NCBI GenBank assembly: GCA_036362985.1
Contig: JAYGXS010000004.1
Location: 6,251,065 to 6,315,064, forward strand
Reading direction: 5' to 3'
From: Ligula intestinalis
Lineage: Eukaryota; Platyhelminthes; Cestoda; Diphyllobothriidea; Diphyllobothriidae
DNA: 64,000 bases
Below, piece by piece: positions 1-12,589 of the stretch. Both the position numbers and the translations under genes were made by a program. The notes below the pieces were generated by a model. The model ran no database searches and was not told the origin of the DNA. It saw nothing but the letters and a program-made list of their open reading frames with translations. Positions within the stretch are counted from its first letter, which is position 1; each line of letters starts with the position of its first letter.

Positions 1-239
1 TGGCGTGTACTCCAACTACATGTTTGTCCCATTGCTAAACCTTTTGATTTTATTCACATACTCTTTTCCCCATATCAGTATGCAAACGTTATCCTTTTCT
101 AAATTATTTTATTTAATCTACGAAAAAAACATTTTTTATTAAAAGATGTAGATACACTTATTTATTCACCATTTTTATTCCTATAATAGGACCGAATAAT
201 TAATCTGGCGACCTAAGAGTGCATGCATCTTACCTCTGA

Positions 240-542
240 CTATTCATGGCCCTCCTCATGTTCTGGTGAGTCGCTGCTGGTCTTTCTTAAGTCCTTTATG
301 TGATACCATGTAGGTCCTGCAGACTGCGCATTAAGTTCTGAATGGTGACCTTCTCCCGTCCGTTTAATTTTGCCGTCTCCAATTATCACCACGCCATGTA
401 CTGTGACACTGAAGATGTTAAAAGCTACGCATAAACATACGAAAATCCATTTAGCGCAAAGTTTGTCCTTCCTTTTCCTTCCTTTAAGACCCCTAGCCCC
501 AGAATAATGTTTTACAATACCTGTGTTTTTAATATAGTTCAC
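240..542 (-). CDS. Possible terminal exon with one membrane segment, unrecognised
   Basis: Minus-strand frame ending in TAG. It encodes a basic stretch (GLKGRKRKDKLCAKW), a 20-plus residue hydrophobic segment (WIFVCLCVAFNIFSVTVHGV) and a polar tail (HSELNAQSAGPTWYHIKDLRK...). A possible acceptor AG sits just before GGGTCTTAAAGG near 490, but there is no strong pyrimidine tract. The pattern of positive residues, membrane segment and polar C-terminus is more protein-like than most frames here, though length and composition do not exclude chance. No family is recognised. Confidence 0.22.
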   Translation of the reverse strand: MNYIKNTGIVKHYSGARGLKGRKRKDKLCAKWIFVCLCVAFNIFSVTVHGVVIIGDGKIKRTGEGHHSELNAQSAGPTWYHIKDLRKTSSDSPEHEEGHE

Positions 543-2519
543 TTTATTGCGTATTTTTTAGTTAACTATTGTTTTCAGTTTAAGCTTAATTTAGTTTTTT
601 AGTTAACTCAGCTTATTGTAAATACGTTTAGTTTAATATGAAGACGTTATTGAACTATATAGACTCAGTGACTAAACACACAAGCAGAAAGGCGTACAGA
701 CGCTTGACAGTGAACAAAACCGAGATATGTTGCAAATAATTGACAAAAGATCACATATTGCAAGACGTTTTACCCTTTTTAATCTCAGGAAATAGATTTA
801 GTCAAAATAATAATTTTTATGGTTGATCTCTATATAATTCGAACCTGTGCCCCAATTAAACGATATAATACATATAAAATCATTGATATTTATAGGTTTA
901 TAGGTTAGAGGACTACTGAACTACAAGAAACTAACTTTATGCTATTTTAACTTCTTGAATCGCATTCAAAAGGGAAAAAAATGTCATAAGCACCGAGTGG
1001 TGGTTTCATGTTTACTTTCGCTATGGCTTAACAGTTATATCATAGGTTTCAGCTGCCGAAAATGCAGGTATTATAGATCATGATTCCATCGGTAAGTGAA
1101 AGTATAAATTAGGCTGCTCATATAAAATTTTTGTAACCAGTCATTTTCTTTCAGATTGTACCAATCAATAACATTTGTCCAAAAAGAGATAAATCAGTTA
1201 AAAACGACGGCTTGATTCAACAATTAAGGCATACATACGAGTAAAAATTATTAAGATAGCTTTGCCTTTGACGGCTGTGAGTGTGCCCGGTAATTGCAAA
1301 CTTCATCGGATTGTCTCGGACTGCCAATATACTACTGAGGTTGTTCGACGGAACCTCTCCTCGTAGCAGTTTTTTGGAGCTTAAAATGGACATTTTGATG
1401 GGGCGGTCTGCTAAGTAAGAGTTCCAGTATTGAAAAGAAACAAAGGTGCTCATATGTTGAGGCACTTTTTGCAAATAATGACCATTGTGTCATTATCGGC
1501 CGTGGGCAACTGACTTACACATATTGCTGAACTAAAGTCTACAGTTTTCATCTTTAATATCGTGAATGTTATTTCATTTTGCAATTGTTGAATAAAAAAG
1601 TGGAGCTGAAGTGACTTAAAGTTACTTACCTTAAATGTTCAGACTGGTACATTTGCCCGCGGAGAATGGAAAAAAAGCAACCAGGAATCTATGGGAAAAA
1701 CCTTAATATAACGTTCTGCTCTGCTCTGCAGCCGCTTGGCAGCCAATCCTCTCATTCGTATATTGTGTACAATAGTCACATAATGTTACACTTGGCGTAT
1801 ATTACCGATAAACAAGCCATGAGTGTTTCTTATCATTGTGTGTACTGCGTTTTAAATTAATTATATTTAAAGGTGAAAATTGACTTTTCCCATGGCATTT
1901 AGGAAGAAGCTGATGAGAGCGCTGGAATACAAATTACATCGCCATCACTGTTCCCATTGACGTTTGCCTTCTCAGAATACTGCAAAATTTTTGCACGTCA
2001 TTATTCTATATCCTATTAAGTCTCAGTTGCTAAATAAGAGCTAAAGTTTGAGAAAATAGGAGGTGTTCAAACTTTCTTCAAACCTGTATCACGAATGCTA
2101 AACGAGCTTTGAGTTTGACAACCTATACCTTCGGGGTTACCTAGGAAGGCTATCAGTATTAGCGCGGCTCATTAATGTAAAATGAGGGGGAATTCCAATG
2201 TACAATTTCCATGATATAGTTGAGGTCTGTTTCTTTCAATATAATAACAGACAAATCCTACTCTCGTGTGATATAAACCTCAAACTAGGTCTAAGTAGTT
2301 ACTTAAACGTTTTTTTGAGACAAATCTTGTGATATTTGATGTAAATATGTTCGATATATGCAAGGTACACAAATGTTGGTCACATAGAACATGTCGCTAT
2401 TAGCTTTTTTAGGTCCAAACTGCTACCGAAGATCATCGTTTCCCTGGGGAATCTCAACAAAAATATTCCCCTTCAAAAAACATGCAGCATTTGTATAATT
2501 TAGCAATAATACCTACGTA
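543..2519. other. No gene seen
   Basis: AT-rich DNA. A TTTTTTAGTTAAC word is repeated near 554 and 594. Short frames only. Confidence 0.6.
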
Positions 2520-3030
2520 AGCATTCAAATCAAGTGAGGCGAACGAACTGTTTCGAATAATTTATCATCAGGCAATCCAGTAATATAAGGTAAGTAGAGT
2601 TAAAAAAAAGTGTTAAGCAAACCAATCAGTAGTAACAAGAGGAAAGAGTGTAAAAGATGTTAGTTCAAATAAAGGACCAGAGAAAGAGGGGGGTGGGAAA
2701 GGGGAAGGAAAGGGAAAGGAGTCCGACAATTAGGTACTGTCATCCCATGGTTTTCTTCTCGAGTTTTGTGTCGAGGTGTGACGGCGCAACATGTCAATCT
2801 CTTTTAACGGTGTCGGTGGCCTGTGGATGCTTGACGCTGCACTTTCGTCACTGTTACGCGGCATAATTAGAGACTTTGGGGTCGATGTTAAAATGGCCTT
2901 TCACCACGGGAGTTTAAAGCCCGCTAAAGACGCTTTCTTATCTCTACCCTCCTTTATATTACTCTATCACCTGATGACGAAAACATTCGTTCGCTTAACT
3001 TGACTTTAATTTGTGCGATTGCTTTAAGGC
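2520..3030 (+). mobile_element. Small element made of PLE ends: inverted termini with hammerhead remnants
   Basis: The left end (2528-2575) is the imperfect reverse complement of the right end (2970-3012): shared TCAAGT..A.GCGAACGAA...GTTT. Both carry hammerhead remnants of the type seen at 44253-44291. On the minus strand, CTGATGA at 2574-2568 is followed by a short hairpin, TTCGAAA and a TTC-GCC boundary. On the plus strand, CTGATGA at 2971-2977 is joined directly to CGAAAACATTCGTTC, so stem II is missing. The interior has no PLE coding match. A related interior occurs at 12060-12500. Probably a non-autonomous derivative moved by PLE proteins. Confidence 0.6.
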
Positions 3031-4698
3031 TGCATTTATTCCGATCAAAAATCAGATGATTAGTTAACGAGCAACAGTTAATTTTTTAAAGAAGACGAAG
3101 ACGCGATCTCTAGAACGACATCTTTATTCGGCTTCACATGAGAAGTCATCGTCAGAATATCACAACCCAGGTGCCTAGCTTTCAAAGCAACCACCCACTA
3201 ACGCATACACTTGGCTGTATTCGAGCATAATTTCAGAGGTTTAAGACACATTGCAGTGAATCAGAATGACAAGCGCAAGAATAAGGACATCTTCAGGACC
3301 AACTTGCCAGGAATGGATACCCAACAGCTTCATACACCGATGCCTCCAAACGCGCTCACGTATCCCTTTGCGTCGGGCTTTTACATGCATAAAGTAAACG
3401 TATCGAAGGTAGATATACGTCATTTCATGCACATGAGTGCTATGCATACGGCTTTGCGGGTCGATGAAATAACAGTGGTTATGCGACAGTGAGAGTTTAA
3501 TGGAGGCGATCCAGTTGAATAATCGGATAGAGAAGGAATAGGCACCGAATGTTACATGCAGTCAAGTAAATTTTAACTATCTCAAGCGCGGAACTTGTAG
3601 GAGGTCCTTTATTGCACAACGTGCTGTTGCTAGATGACGCTGACCCAGGGGATGGCGGGGGGTTGGCGGGACCTAACAAATCATCAAGAAGTCTTCGTTG
3701 GCGTCCATAACATGTCTTTACGACCTTAAACCCACCATATTTTTTACTATGCCTCATTTCCTTTACATGACGTTAAAACTCAATCACATGTTTATCCGTG
3801 TACCCGTTCCCATATAAATACGATGGCTCGTTGGTTTCGTATGCTTGCCACCTGCCCCTATGTTTTTGTATATTTTTCAAAAATATAGGTAGTAGCCCAT
3901 GTTGTGTTTTGTTTAAGCTAGTTATTACTGTTCTGTTCCAAATTGAATTCCAGCACTATGACATGCTCTTCGGGCATCGCAAGATATTTTTTTTTGAGGC
4001 ATTTAGGAAATGCACGTGATAAATCCACAGTCTGCTAACGAAAGACTTAGAAAAACACATCAAACTCCTGAAGGACTAATTTAATTACAAAGAAAAGGCA
4101 GTTATTATCGGAAGAAAAGACGAACAATGGTCAGACTTTCGGTCGAATTCACCGCATGATAATGCAACAATACATTGGGAGTGGACACGTTTGTGGAATA
4201 ATAGCGTACAATCCAAAATAATTGTTGGTTGCCCAGTTGAATAAAGTTTTTCTCACGCTCGTAGGGATTCACAATTTGTTACAAATTAAAACGAATTTTA
4301 TATTTCAAAAGATGCAAATGAACATAAAGCGAATTGAGACATTTTCAACTTTGAGACTGGGTGACGGTTGACAAGGGCAGGTCACTGGCAACACTTTGTG
4401 TACAGCAGTGTTTTGATTCATCGTCAGGCGTATACATACCTAACCCGTTTTCCCATGAAGATCGTGTTGCTGTATAAATTCATAAAATACATTCTATTAA
4501 ACATCCGGTATCTTAAATTCAAATTTTTAACATTTCCTACTGTAGAAACTCTAAAGTACAAAAAGAAGCAGCAAGATAAGTAAATAAATGTACGAATTAA
4601 CTTGCATGATACATTATCCACTTTTTCCAAGGAGCGTTAGTTGTAGATCTATTTTGGGCAGGAGTTTCTTTCGTAGTGGCGGAACAAAACTCAACGAT
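3031..4698. other. No gene seen; traces of repeat DNA
   Basis: The part near 3090-3160 (GAAGACGAAGACGCGATC ... TCATCGTCAG) weakly resembles the PLE family B tail start seen at 13630 and 14960. The frames at 3211-3492 (both strands) and 3497-3757 have no recognisable domain. Confidence 0.5.
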
Positions 4699-4978
4699 TA
4701 CGGTTAGGGTAAGGGTTAAGGGTTAGGATTAGGGCTATGGTTAGGGTCAGTGGTTAGGGTTAGGGTAAGGGTTACAGTAAGGGTTAGGGTTTGGGGTTAA
4801 GGTAAAGTGTTAAGGTAAGGGTAAGGGGTAAGTTTAAGGGTAAGCGTAAGGGTTTGGGTTAGGCGTAAGTGTTAGGGTAACTTTAAAGTTAAGGATTAGT
4901 GTGAGGTGTATGTGTTAGAGTTATGGTTAAGGTAAGGTGTAGGGGTAGGGCTACGATAACATGTTGGGTTAGGTTAAG
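4699..4978 (+). repeat. Degenerate telomere-like (TTAGGG)n tract
   Basis: About 280 bp dominated by GGTTAGGGT, GGGTAAGGGTTA and variants (GGTTAAGG, TTAGGCGTAAG). TTAGGG is the animal telomere unit and is used by flatworms. The tract is interstitial here, strongly mutated, and fades out near 4978. Confidence 0.85.
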
Positions 4979-5219
4979 TTTGGCCTTGAGTTCATTGTCG
5001 GATAGTGATATTGCATGTTAAAAAGCCAAAGTTTCTGTTTAATATTCAAAATAGTCTTCAAAAATCCATTATTAGTAAGTTTTGGGCAAAGAAAAATATT
5101 CTGAATAAAACTCCAAATCTTCAATTTAGTCAACAGTGATTCCTTCTCGATTTGTTATCTGCGCCTCTTTTCTATTTACGCACCCCACACCGTCAGCCAA
5201 TAGCCACCGTACAGCTTTT

Positions 5220-5300
5220 TTGACTTGGCCGGAATCAGCCTGGCAGGCGGTCACCCGTTGTGTGTTTAGTTCGTAAACCTATTCAATCGGTGAATGTTAA
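5220..5300 (+). repeat. Dispersed repeat, short copy
   Basis: GACTTGGCCGGAATCAGCCT and GGCAGGCGGTCACCCGTTG recur at 5530-5640 with few changes; this copy lacks the central GGGACCTCTGACCACCACGCG part. Confidence 0.75.
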
Positions 5301-5529
5301 CCCAATCAGCAGGTGGCGAGGCGCTGATAAATTGCGCTTCGATGAAGTGCTTATGACCCGTCTGATAAACACCAGTGGTGGACCAACTACGCCTTCTGTG
5401 AGTAAGTTTGTTTGCGTTGTCCGACCAGCTGGTGTTCAGGGTTATGCTTGGTTGATGAAGGCTAATAAGCCCTAAACAGGTGTGTATCAATTAACCCCAA
5501 ATGCTGTCATACACCCCTCAATGCTATTA

Positions 5530-5640
5530 TGACTTGGCCAGAATCGGCCTGGCAGGCGGTCTCCCGTTGGGGACCTCTGACCACCACGCGAACTTTGTTT
5601 AGTTCGGAAGCCTTTTTCCATCGGTGTTCGCGCATTTCTG
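5530..5640 (+). repeat. Dispersed repeat, longer copy
   Basis: Same family as 5220-5300 and in the same orientation, 310 bp downstream. Immediately followed by the TA microsatellite at 5646-5682. Confidence 0.75.
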
Positions 5641-5642
5641 AG

Positions 5643-5645
<3 letters not shown>

Positions 5646-5682
<37 letters not shown>
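5646..5682. repeat. (TA)n microsatellite
   Basis: Uninterrupted alternating A/T over about 37 bp. Confidence 0.97.
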
Positions 5683-5685
<3 letters not shown>

Positions 5686-5689
5686 TGCC

Positions 5690-8600
5690 TTTTCGCCAAA
5701 AAAGTGTTATTCCTACGGTCATTTTTGGACGCTTTTTTACTGTCCTTTGAATTTGATATTCAAAACATTGAACGTGCATGAAAAGCACTTCGCTGGTTAA
5801 ATGCCGTTTCCTGGTATTTTACGCTTCTACCAAAAGTATCATAATGACAACATGAAAATATTTTTTGGGATCAACTTGTTTCCCTATTCAAACCGCAAAC
5901 GGTACTTATGAAAAGTAATGCAGTTGTCCCAAAAGGGAATCAATTCATATTTTTTGAAAATAAAAACAAGCAGACAAGTTACACAATATCCCATGTTTGC
6001 AGAATGATGACTTCCCTTTCAGTCTTCATGAAATTCATTGTATCATTTCACCTAGTTAGAATATTTGTAAGATGCGAGACGGAAAATCATCAGTCTGACA
6101 TCATTTTGAGTGCTGGTCTACGTCAAGGAGGTCGTAGGAGCAGATAGGCCCCTTATTATATTCTTGACACTTAAGATTCTGCCCAGAGTGGAAGCAGCCA
6201 TCAAGAGCGAACGGTCAGCTGTCGCGAAGGGTGTGAGCAGGTGTTGAATGGACCTGGTATAGCTGCGGAAATTTGTGCAGGTTTGAGAAACTTAAACATA
6301 ACTACGGAGCGAACTGACCAAACACGCTTTAAGTATTGGGAGTAAAAATGACAGCACCAAAGATAAACCTCAATAAACAACACCTGACTAGAAAAGCAGG
6401 TCTTAATATCTATCACCAGCAAACCATAGCAAACGCTTGTTCAGAGTCGCTTAGTACTCGCTTCTGAATGTACTTACTACTGAAGGCGTACTCGTCAAAC
6501 GATCAATTTGTTTTTGTTAGCTGTGGTGATATCTCGATAGCCGTTCAATGAAATCAGCATGTCATCAGACAGGGGAAGAAAGATAATTCACACAAAACCT
6601 CCACCGGAATTCAAGTCAGAATGCGACACGCTAGATGAAAAAATATTAATTTCTTACGATAACATCCTATCCTGCTTATTATTCTTAAAGCTAGGACTTT
6701 CCGAAGGGAACAATTTTAATGCTTTAGTGCCAAATAATGTTTAAACCCACTGATGGCACTAGCAAAATTCAACGTTTACAAAATGCGCACTGCGTACATC
6801 CTGTTTAAGGAAAAGAAGTCACAGTGTTCTCATAAAACGTTGCAACAGACTTCAAACAAGCTTTATATATTAAAGGCAGCATTGCTTAATTTATAAATCA
6901 GATAAATTATGCATGGACATCTCACAATTGCAAAAAAGCTCCTATTCAGGCATTTTTTCAAAAACCAAAATGTACCCTTCCATTAAGATTACAATTTAGA
7001 GAAGGCGTCATTGTTTACCAAGCGATTTCAATTTAAAGATATTTTAATGTACAAGGGCAGTAAAAATTTAAAATAAGAAAAATGTTCGATTCAAGTAGTC
7101 ACTTTTCCTGTCTATTTGCTTGCTTAGTCGTCAGAAAGAAGCTCCTTGAAAAGCCAGCATCTTATCACGATTGAAAATACTTCAGAATAGCCTACACCAT
7201 ATTCAGCATCACAACATGAATCAATGTTGGTTAGCGAAATAATTTCAATATTTCACATATTTTGAGATATTGCACGAATTCTGGCGTGTACTGTGTTTTC
7301 CTAATCTTGCTTTGACCAAGTGTTCTGAGCTTAACCAGTCATAGCAGTCATACCAGTCTGAGCACTATTCATAAAACAAATAATTATTTTCTGTCAAAAC
7401 GTCATCCTCCCCGAATTAAACTCAAGTTTACGGGCACAAAAGGGAGTTTTATTTTGTGCCTTTAGCCTTCCTTTCATACAACCTACTCATCGTTCCTTAC
7501 CAGCATTAATGAAAGAAGCAATTATGCCCGCTCAGGTTGCCATTCATATCGATAAAAGCGTTCTTTAGCCCTTGTTATCCTGACTTGCCCTTTTGGCTTA
7601 TCTAGACAGTTTTCTCCAATGCACAGTGCAATGTATGTCTGATGAAGGGTGAAGAGTAACATTTAATTGATTGATATGACACACATTTGAGGTTGTGTAA
7701 TTAGTTCGCTCAATAAGTTGTTGAATTAGGTAAACCTGAGGTGCAAAATGCAAGTTACTAGCAAATGGTTCGGCTCACTTTAGTATATTTGAGGCAATAT
7801 TGGGCCAAATAGGGCCAAATTCAAAGTTTGTTTCTATCCATGGAATTTCATTGGCTAATTTAGTGATCTACTATTTCAAACATTCAGTAACAGCTTAAAT
7901 TGTTTTAGTGCATATGCTCAGGAAGAAGACGATCTTGTTTTGCGTTCATTCATTCAGCTCAGTGCAATTATGAAATGGCCGATTGTCTTTTGTAAATCTG
8001 CCAATTTGTATGCTAAAATGGGTATTAAAGTAAAAAGGATTTTTTTAGCCCGCCAAACATAGCGACCGTAAACAAGGATATGTGCGAACACAAGAGACAT
8101 GCCGTCTATTTTCTCTGTCAAACCGTGTACAAAGATACCTTCAAATTGTTTAACTGGAAAATACAATCAATCCATAGAAAATTAAAACAGAATGGACACA
8201 ATGTTCTTCATTCGCTCGAAATCGTCGATAATATTCTTCCCCGCTGCTGTGAATTTGTTATCTTTGAGCTGAGATCCGTAATAAAAACATGTATTGGAAC
8301 CTGCTCTAGTATGCATAGAAAAGTTGGATCTTTAATTGTCAGTCGAATGTATACTCTAAATGTTTAGGGAAGTCTGACACTGGGACTATATGTTCCATTT
8401 TTATATTGACTCAATCTTCAAAAAAACAGTACACAGACGTTCGACGGGGAAATATCGAAGTAAAATGCTCTCTCTAGCCGTTATTTGTTATTGAAAACTT
8501 TTTAATTAAACATGAGCATATTCATTCACGAATGTAGTTGTGTACGTCATTTTACTACGCAATAATTTGAAATGTTTGGGTGTTTATAAAACTATGCCCC

Positions 8601-9754
8601 AAACGGACGGCCGCATAAGAAATGATTTTTCAAAATTTTTATTGAGGTTGAGGCATTAATAAAATAGGTAATTTTTAAGTTTAAGTAAGCAGGTAAGATG
8701 TGATCCTTATATATGACCAACAAACTTAAGCTTGTGAAATTGGCAAATTGTGAACTAAAATTTCAAGACATACAAAATAATTACAAAGCAATGTAGCAAA
8801 GGAAATCCCCCTTGCGACTGCACCCGACAATTCCACTTTTATTTATTAATCACTGGCTGGCATGTTTGCACGCGAGCTTACAAAATGTCTTAATCCTTTG
8901 ACCTTCAATTGGCAAAATCAAATGTAATTTCGCTGACTTAGTTCAACGTAACCTGAGCAATATATAAACTGAAGAAACAATAAACAATTCTCACAAACCA
9001 CGTTCTAAGGCATTAACGAAATTTTGTGGGTTCGGTAAACACTATACATGATATTGAAAGTAATGTGGAAGCAAATTTATCGAATTATTTTACAAGACGA
9101 GTACTATGAAACGTTATTACACTTGTGATACTTCATTTTTTAGGTTTCTATTTGCCTTAATGGACTTCCTCTAGATTTTGAACTTATTGAACCTACTTCA
9201 TCCGATTTTCATTATTTTTGGAATTTTCCATTTTCTAAAAAGCTGGTTTTTCTAAACAAAGTCATATTCCTCGTTAAATTGAAATATGTCTTTCTTTGAA
9301 GAAAGGCAATTACTTTATTGCTCTAAACATTTAGAGGCCATTGCTTGCCCTGCACTTTTGAACACGAGGAAATTCCTTTAGAAAATCACGTAATTTCAAT
9401 AGCTAAATTACCTACAGTACCTTGATTATAACTTTACGCTTCCTGTTTGCTCATTTTAGTACCCACTTTTATACTAACTCAATAAAACAAAAAACAACGA
9501 CCTCAAATGTGCACTTCATCACTCAGTAAAGTGTTGTTATTCACATTTCATCCGATATGCAATCTACTCTATATGTTTACAGCGTGTTGCGATTGGTACT
9601 TTGGCGCCTACCTCTGCTTCCAGCTGACGCCAATTAAGGCCTCATGCATCTGTGCTTATCCGATCCACCACACCCACCTGTACTAAATGGGAAATTCTGG
9701 CATGTGTTATTTCGCATAATTCGCCCTCGGACTTTAAACCCAAATTTTCTCCAC
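5690..9754. other. No gene seen
   Basis: AT-rich sequence with only short frames on both strands; no repeat family recognised. Confidence 0.55.
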
Positions 9755-10275
9755 AGCCTTAATGCGTTTTATCTCTGGTTGCCATCGTTTTGGTCTTATT
9801 TACCTGAGATGACTAAGGAGCTTTATTAAGATGAAGTCCAGATTATACCTTGTTCGGAAGGCTGTGGAAAATGCACCCTAAAACGCACCCTTGAAAGTTA
9901 ACCATTTCTATTAGGTGCAAACATTTCATTCTAATTAAATGAAATAAAACATCATCGTTACTATTTTGTTGTGCAAGATTATTCCCCTGTACCGTGGCTT
10001 TGCATATATCTTTCGCCGCATGCCTATCATTTTTACAAGTCTTCGCATTAAGCTTGCATCCGTTGGGGAAACACAATTGTCACATTTAGGAGACTTTGCA
10101 TCTGATGCCTTCTGCTGATAAGAGTGGAGTAGGCTCATCTGTTGGCTGTCTTTCAACCCACAACTTCAGCCTTCACTGATAAACTGACGTGTATAAGATT
10201 TATTTTGTCAACAGATACACTGTTTAGCTGTTAATATGAAGGCTCAAATATGGAATTTGCGTTTTTTCACTGTGA
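9755..10275 (+). repeat. Diverged duplication, left copy
   Basis: Aligns along its length with 11010-11545: GATGAAGTCCAG.TTAT.CCT(T/C)GTTC.GAAGG, ACAT..TCGTTACTATT region, ATCTTTCGCCGCATGCC versus ATATTTCACCGCATACC, GCATCTGATGCCTTCTGCTGATAAGAGT versus GCACCTGATGCCTAGTGCTGATAAGAGT, and ACAACTTCAGCCT. Several small indels. No coding match on either strand. Confidence 0.75.
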
Positions 10276-10339
10276 ATTTTTCAGAGAATTTTCAAAAAAC
10301 ACCAACCTTTTGCATATACGGACGGACATGTGATTATCA

Positions 10340-10990
10340 GTAAAAAATTGAGAACAAGATTCGAGCGCTGTTATATCACTTTTTTCCACCTGACGTTTCG
10401 ACATCAGTCGCGGACTATTCATCAGTGATATGAACAGAAAACAGTAGCAGACTACGTTAACGCATGCGCATGCAGTTGCCGTATTTGTAGAGTACACTCA
10501 TTGCTACGTGCGCGTGACTACTTAGGACAATTAACGCTAATTGCCCACTTGTGCGTGAATTGCTTCATGACAGACATGGGGCCGTTACCAGCTGAACTAG
10601 CATCACACGTGGCGGAATTGGACGTGATCAGAGCCAATCAGATGAACAATATGTGCCTCAACACAGAGCATGGATAGGGCAAGTCGTTGCACTTGTTTAT
10701 GGACTGGGCCTGTGCCCATGACTTAAGGAATTTTTGGCTCAAACGTGTATCGCTTTATGCGAGAATTTCGGACTTATCAAAGTTAAATGTTTAGTTGGTT
10801 GTTGTCGAGAATTTGCATCTTTTTATCATTGTGCTGCAGCGTGTTATGCGATTCGCGTCTTGACCCAATGACACGAAACTAAATACCTGGAGATTTATAT
10901 AGTATATGCTGCCATTCAGGACATAGGAACTACGACGGAGAAACTGAAAAAGGTTTTTCGAAATGAATTGCCAAAACTGCGGCACAATGC
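10340..10990 (-). mobile_element. PLE family B 3' fragment, minus strand
   Basis: Nucleotide-level relative of 15000-15560: shared words include GATTGGGCC/GACTGGGCC, CAATCGTTGCACTTGTT-like and CCTGACGTT...TCGCGGA at the end. On the minus strand it covers the end of GIY-YIG and the 3' non-coding tail, ending at a hammerhead-like core (CTGATGA 10425-10419, CGAAAC near 10400-10395). It sits between the two halves of the 9755-11545 duplication. Heavily mutated. Confidence 0.65.
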
Positions 10991-11009
10991 TGCCAATTAT
11001 ATGTTGTTG

Positions 11010-11545
11010 ATCACCCTATCTGCAATTTATTTTGGTCACCATCGCTGTTGCTTAATCCAACTGACTTGACTAAGTAGCCATACGTAGATGAAAGTCAGCT
11101 TATTCCTCGTTCAGAAGGATGCACAAAATGCGGTTTAAAAGGTGAAGCGTGCCGTTGACAGTTAACTGTTCTTTTTAAGATACAAAACATTCGCCCTGAT
11201 AAAATAAAATCAGTTATCATCACTGTGCAGCAAATTTTTATAGTAAATGATTGTCACCCCTTTTGACGGCTAGATACATCTATATTTCACCGCATACCCA
11301 TTTCTTCTAAAAATTTTTTTTGGCTAAAGCTGGATTCTGTGAGAAAATCATAACTGCCACATAAGGTAATGGTTGCACCTGATGCCTAGTGCTGATAAGA
11401 GTTGATTAAACCTGTCTATCGGCTGCGCTTAAAGACACAACTTCAGCCTCTCGTGATAGACCGAGGTGGGTAAGATGTATTTTAGTAAGAGTTACACTGT
11501 TAAGCCGTTAAGATAAATTCGTCAGTTTTGGCTTTGCGTTATCTT
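11010..11545 (+). repeat. Diverged duplication, right copy
   Basis: Partner of 9755-10275 in direct orientation. A PLE family B fragment (10340-10990) fills the gap between the copies. Confidence 0.75.
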
Positions 11546-11549
11546 CCCT

Positions 11550-12059
11550 TCAGATGCACCAGACAATTCTCCAAGAAATTGGGCGATTAACCCAACCTGA
11601 GGATAAACCACTTATCTGGCCAACATCTACGGCATGGGTCTGCCCAACTTCTGCGCTGGCCGATAAACGTGAATTGTTAGCCTGCCTGTTCACCTGGTGA
11701 TTGCGTGTCCATGTGTGGCAGGCGAAGCACACGACACTCCACGTAAAAAAAATTACCCCTTTTTACTATTAATTCTGATAAAATATTGGCGTGGTTAATT
11801 GAAAGTTCAGCCGAATATAATGTGTGGACCAATGATCATACCTGCTTCTTCTCACCTCTGGCAAGCAGATGACAATTTGGACCGGTGATTATCACCGGGA
11901 AATACAGGGGAAGTAAGCTGTGCTGAGTTATACTATGAATGGACTTCGTTGAATCTACCCCTACTTTTCAACTGGTGTCAAAACAACGTGCAGACGATTA
12001 AAACATTGTTTTCTGGACGTCAAGTTAGGCAAAGGAACGTTTTAAATTATACTTAATCA
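11550..12059. other. No gene seen
   Basis: Contains a short imperfect palindrome (GGACCGGTGATTATCACCGG near 11879). Otherwise nothing supported. Confidence 0.5.
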
Positions 12060-12500
12060 TGAAAGTATACTCAAATAAGGAAGGATAGAGTAGCCAACTA
12101 TGTTAATCAACCAATCAGTAGTAATTAAGGAGGGCAGGTGTTAAGGTATGAATGGGTCAGGTACCAGTCATGAAATGGACTACAGAGAAGGTAATTGGAA
12201 AGAAGATTTAACAATAAATTCATTTCGCCTCGGATCGCGTCGTGTTTTGAGGCATCAGGACGCATGGTGCCATGGTCTTGCCAAGGCGTGGGCGGCGTGA
12301 TGATGCTTGAAGTCGCTGTCTCGTCGCTGTCTTGCGGCATGGGAGCATATGTTGCGCGTGCTCCGTCACCGTCTTGCGGCGTGGAAGGAAGAATGTGGAT
12401 AGATGTTGAGTTGGTAGACGGCCACGATAGCCTTAGTGCCTGTAAAAACGCCTTCCAAACGCATTGTCTTCCACGATGAACTTGTAAAAACGTGAAAACA
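12060..12500 (+). repeat. Relative of the 2.6-2.9 kb element interior
   Basis: Shares AACCAATCAGTAGTAA (12109-12124) with 2619-2634, and later GATGCTTGA..TCGCTG...TCGTC.CTGT...GCGGCAT with 2826-2863. The ends are not clear. Moderately GC-rich, with a repeated GTCTTGCGGC word at 12328 and 12369. The open frames in both strands here look like by-products of base composition. Confidence 0.55.
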
Positions 12501-12589
12501 ACAAAATTAGCAAAATGTTGTGACACCATAAAATTTTGTTTTCTAAATTCACTAATATTTGTCCTTCAGATACGATCAATAAATAGATC

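Noticed and set aside
7631..7660. CTGATGA near 7640 as a hammerhead
   Set aside because: No GAAA partner at a suitable distance and no pairing stems.
12125..12529. Minus-strand 134-codon frame and plus-strand partner at 12195-12479
   Set aside because: Low-complexity, repeat-derived frames related to 2.6-2.9 kb; no domain and both strands open together.
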